A stretch of DNA of 13,873 nucleotides, taken from positions 7,540-21,412 of the forward strand of contig JAGOWF010000004.1 of assembly GCA_018060305.1 (NCBI GenBank). The letters are read 5' to 3'. Below the pieces are notes generated by a model, which saw only the letters and a program-made list of their open reading frames with translations, was not told the origin of the DNA and did no database searches. The translations under genes and the position numbers were made by a program. The stretch's first letter is position 1; each line of letters starts with the position of its first letter. This document shows positions 13,357 to 13,873 of this stretch, in pieces. The DNA comes from Pyrinomonadaceae bacterium. GTDB taxonomy: Bacteria; Acidobacteriota; Blastocatellia; Pyrinomonadales; Pyrinomonadaceae.

Positions 13357-13740
13357 TCAATAGACCTGAAACCCTTTTGACCTCAGGCAAAACTCTGCGA
13401 ATTCTGCGAGCCATTCGTGCGTCACACTGTAATTCTTCCACTGCTCGTCGCTGTCGCGGTGCAGCGTCATATCGTCGGGTGCGTCAGTGACGGTGAGATC
13501 GGCGAACATCCGCTTGCCCCGGTTGACCTTTGGCAAAACCTCATCCCTGATCCGTGCACCGATATCGTGTGCCTGTTCGATATCGACCTTTACGCCGGTC
13601 GCATTGTAGCTCATCTGCCGGATGTGGCCTTCGTCAACGATGTCGAGATCGCGGATGATCTCGACCGCGGCTTTCCAGCTCCAGACATTTGCGTTAAACT
13701 CAAACCCCTCGCTGCCCTGGTCGATCAGTGTGAAGCTCAT
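13357..13740 (-). CDS. Unrecognised soluble protein, 127 residues
   Basis: Acidic-to-neutral soluble protein without signal peptide or membrane segment. Visible features are a Trp/Phe-rich head (GFEFNANVWSWKAAVEII), an alternating helix/strand middle (QMSYNATGVKVDIEQAHDIGARI), and a C-terminal helix WLAEFAEFCLRSKGFQVY with the only Cys. I do not recognise the family. The ordinary codon use and well-formed helical pattern argue for a real gene. The ATG at 13740 has no ribosome site but sits 6 nt after a -10 box, suggesting a leaderless message. It is divergent from an AbrB-like gene, 70 bp away, which could control it. Confidence 0.75.
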   Translation of the reverse strand: MSFTLIDQGSEGFEFNANVWSWKAAVEIIRDLDIVDEGHIRQMSYNATGVKVDIEQAHDIGARIRDEVLPKVNRGKRMFADLTVTDAPDDMTLHRDSDEQWKNYSVTHEWLAEFAEFCLRSKGFQVY

Positions 13741-13746
13741 ATTGGA

Positions 13747-13775
13747 ATGCTAAACGTCGAATGCCGTTTGGTCAA
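13747..13775 (-). promoter_or_regulatory. Sigma-70-like promoter for the 127-residue protein gene
   Basis: On the minus strand TTGACC (13775-13770), a 17-base spacer, then TAGCAT (13752-13747). The ATG follows after 6 bases, so transcription should start at about the A of the start codon. Confidence 0.55.
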
Positions 13776-13797
13776 TGAGTTTCAACGGCCGACGCGA

Positions 13798-13803
13798 TAT
13801 AAT
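13798..13803 (+). promoter_or_regulatory. -10 box for the AbrB-like gene
   Basis: Consensus TATAAT, 7 nt before the ATG at 13811. No clear -35 hexamer at 16-18 bp. No Shine-Dalgarno motif in the short gap (CAGCAAC), so a leaderless transcript is likely. Confidence 0.5.
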
Positions 13804-13810
13804 CAGCAAC

Positions 13811-13873
13811 ATGAACTACGATGTCACGATATCAACGAGGGGAACCTTGACGATTCCCGCTGCCATCAGGAAG
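13811..13873 (+). CDS. AbrB/SpoVT/MazE-like DNA-binding protein, N-terminus (cut by window edge)
   Basis: The 21 visible codons encode MNYDVTISTRGTLTIPAAIR plus one Lys. The VTIS-RG-LTIPAAIRK pattern is the swapped-hairpin AbrB start (compare the usual VTISSKGQITIPKEIR). Such proteins are either transcription factors or antitoxins paired with VapC/MazF toxins. Whether a toxin follows cannot be seen, as the gene runs off the window. It lies divergent to the 127-residue protein gene. Confidence 0.75.
   Translation, partial: MNYDVTISTRGTLTIPAAIRK

Overview
The window is ordinary chromosomal core DNA carrying a replication-origin neighbourhood, with a few mobile or repeated insertions. My best guess at the organism is an Acidobacteriota bacterium of class Blastocatellia (Pyrinomonas-like). 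This rests on moderately GC-rich sequence, small zinc-ribbon proteins of a style I associate with that group (three Cys then Asp, followed by a membrane span and an SH3 domain), a small CxxC protein carrying the motif FGCWHKDMSRPF, and dnaA-dnaN core genes. The assignment is inference from memory; no search was run.

Left part (1-4732) is entirely minus strand. An S1/P1-type secreted nuclease overlaps an M20 metallopeptidase by 4 nt. Next come a selenocysteine tRNA (selC), a frameshifted 23S-rRNA-intervening-sequence (four-helix-bundle) gene bracketed by AATCCAAAATC-type inverted repeats, then dprA (DNA uptake and recombination) and the 5' part of topA (DNA topoisomerase I). The four-helix unit fits exactly between the encoded CCA end of selC and the ATG of dprA, and looks like a small insertion element.

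Middle part (4897-8174): a small CxxC protein on the plus strand meets a membrane-anchored zinc-ribbon/coiled-coil/SH3 protein on the minus strand at a strong hairpin terminator. A plus-strand pair follows: a DoxX-like membrane protein and a MATE efflux pump. After it lies a 225-bp element with two 67-nt inverted arms and several internal hairpins (REP/MITE-like).

Origin part (8209-11630): dnaN and dnaA lie on the minus strand in the usual dnaA-to-dnaN order. The 413-bp dnaA-dnaN gap has three exact TTTTCCACA DnaA boxes, near-matches, an AT-rich stretch and an 11-bp perfect inverted repeat. The 408-bp region upstream of dnaA has adjacent TTATCCACA and TTTTGCACA boxes and an AT-rich tract. Together they look like a bipartite oriC flanking dnaA.

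Right part (11631-13873): a NuiA-family nuclease inhibitor (plus) converges on a DUF2807 surface/periplasmic protein (minus). A small proline-rich lipoprotein gene with a strong terminator follows, then an unrecognised 127-residue protein. The start of an AbrB/MazE-like DNA-binding protein is cut by the window edge. The last two genes are divergent and both seem to have promoters placed for leaderless transcripts. I found no CRISPR array, prophage, toxin-antitoxin pair that can be fully seen, or clearly new multi-gene system. The most unusual items are the four-helix insertion at selC, the 225-bp palindromic element, the two-part origin and the nuclease inhibitor beside it.
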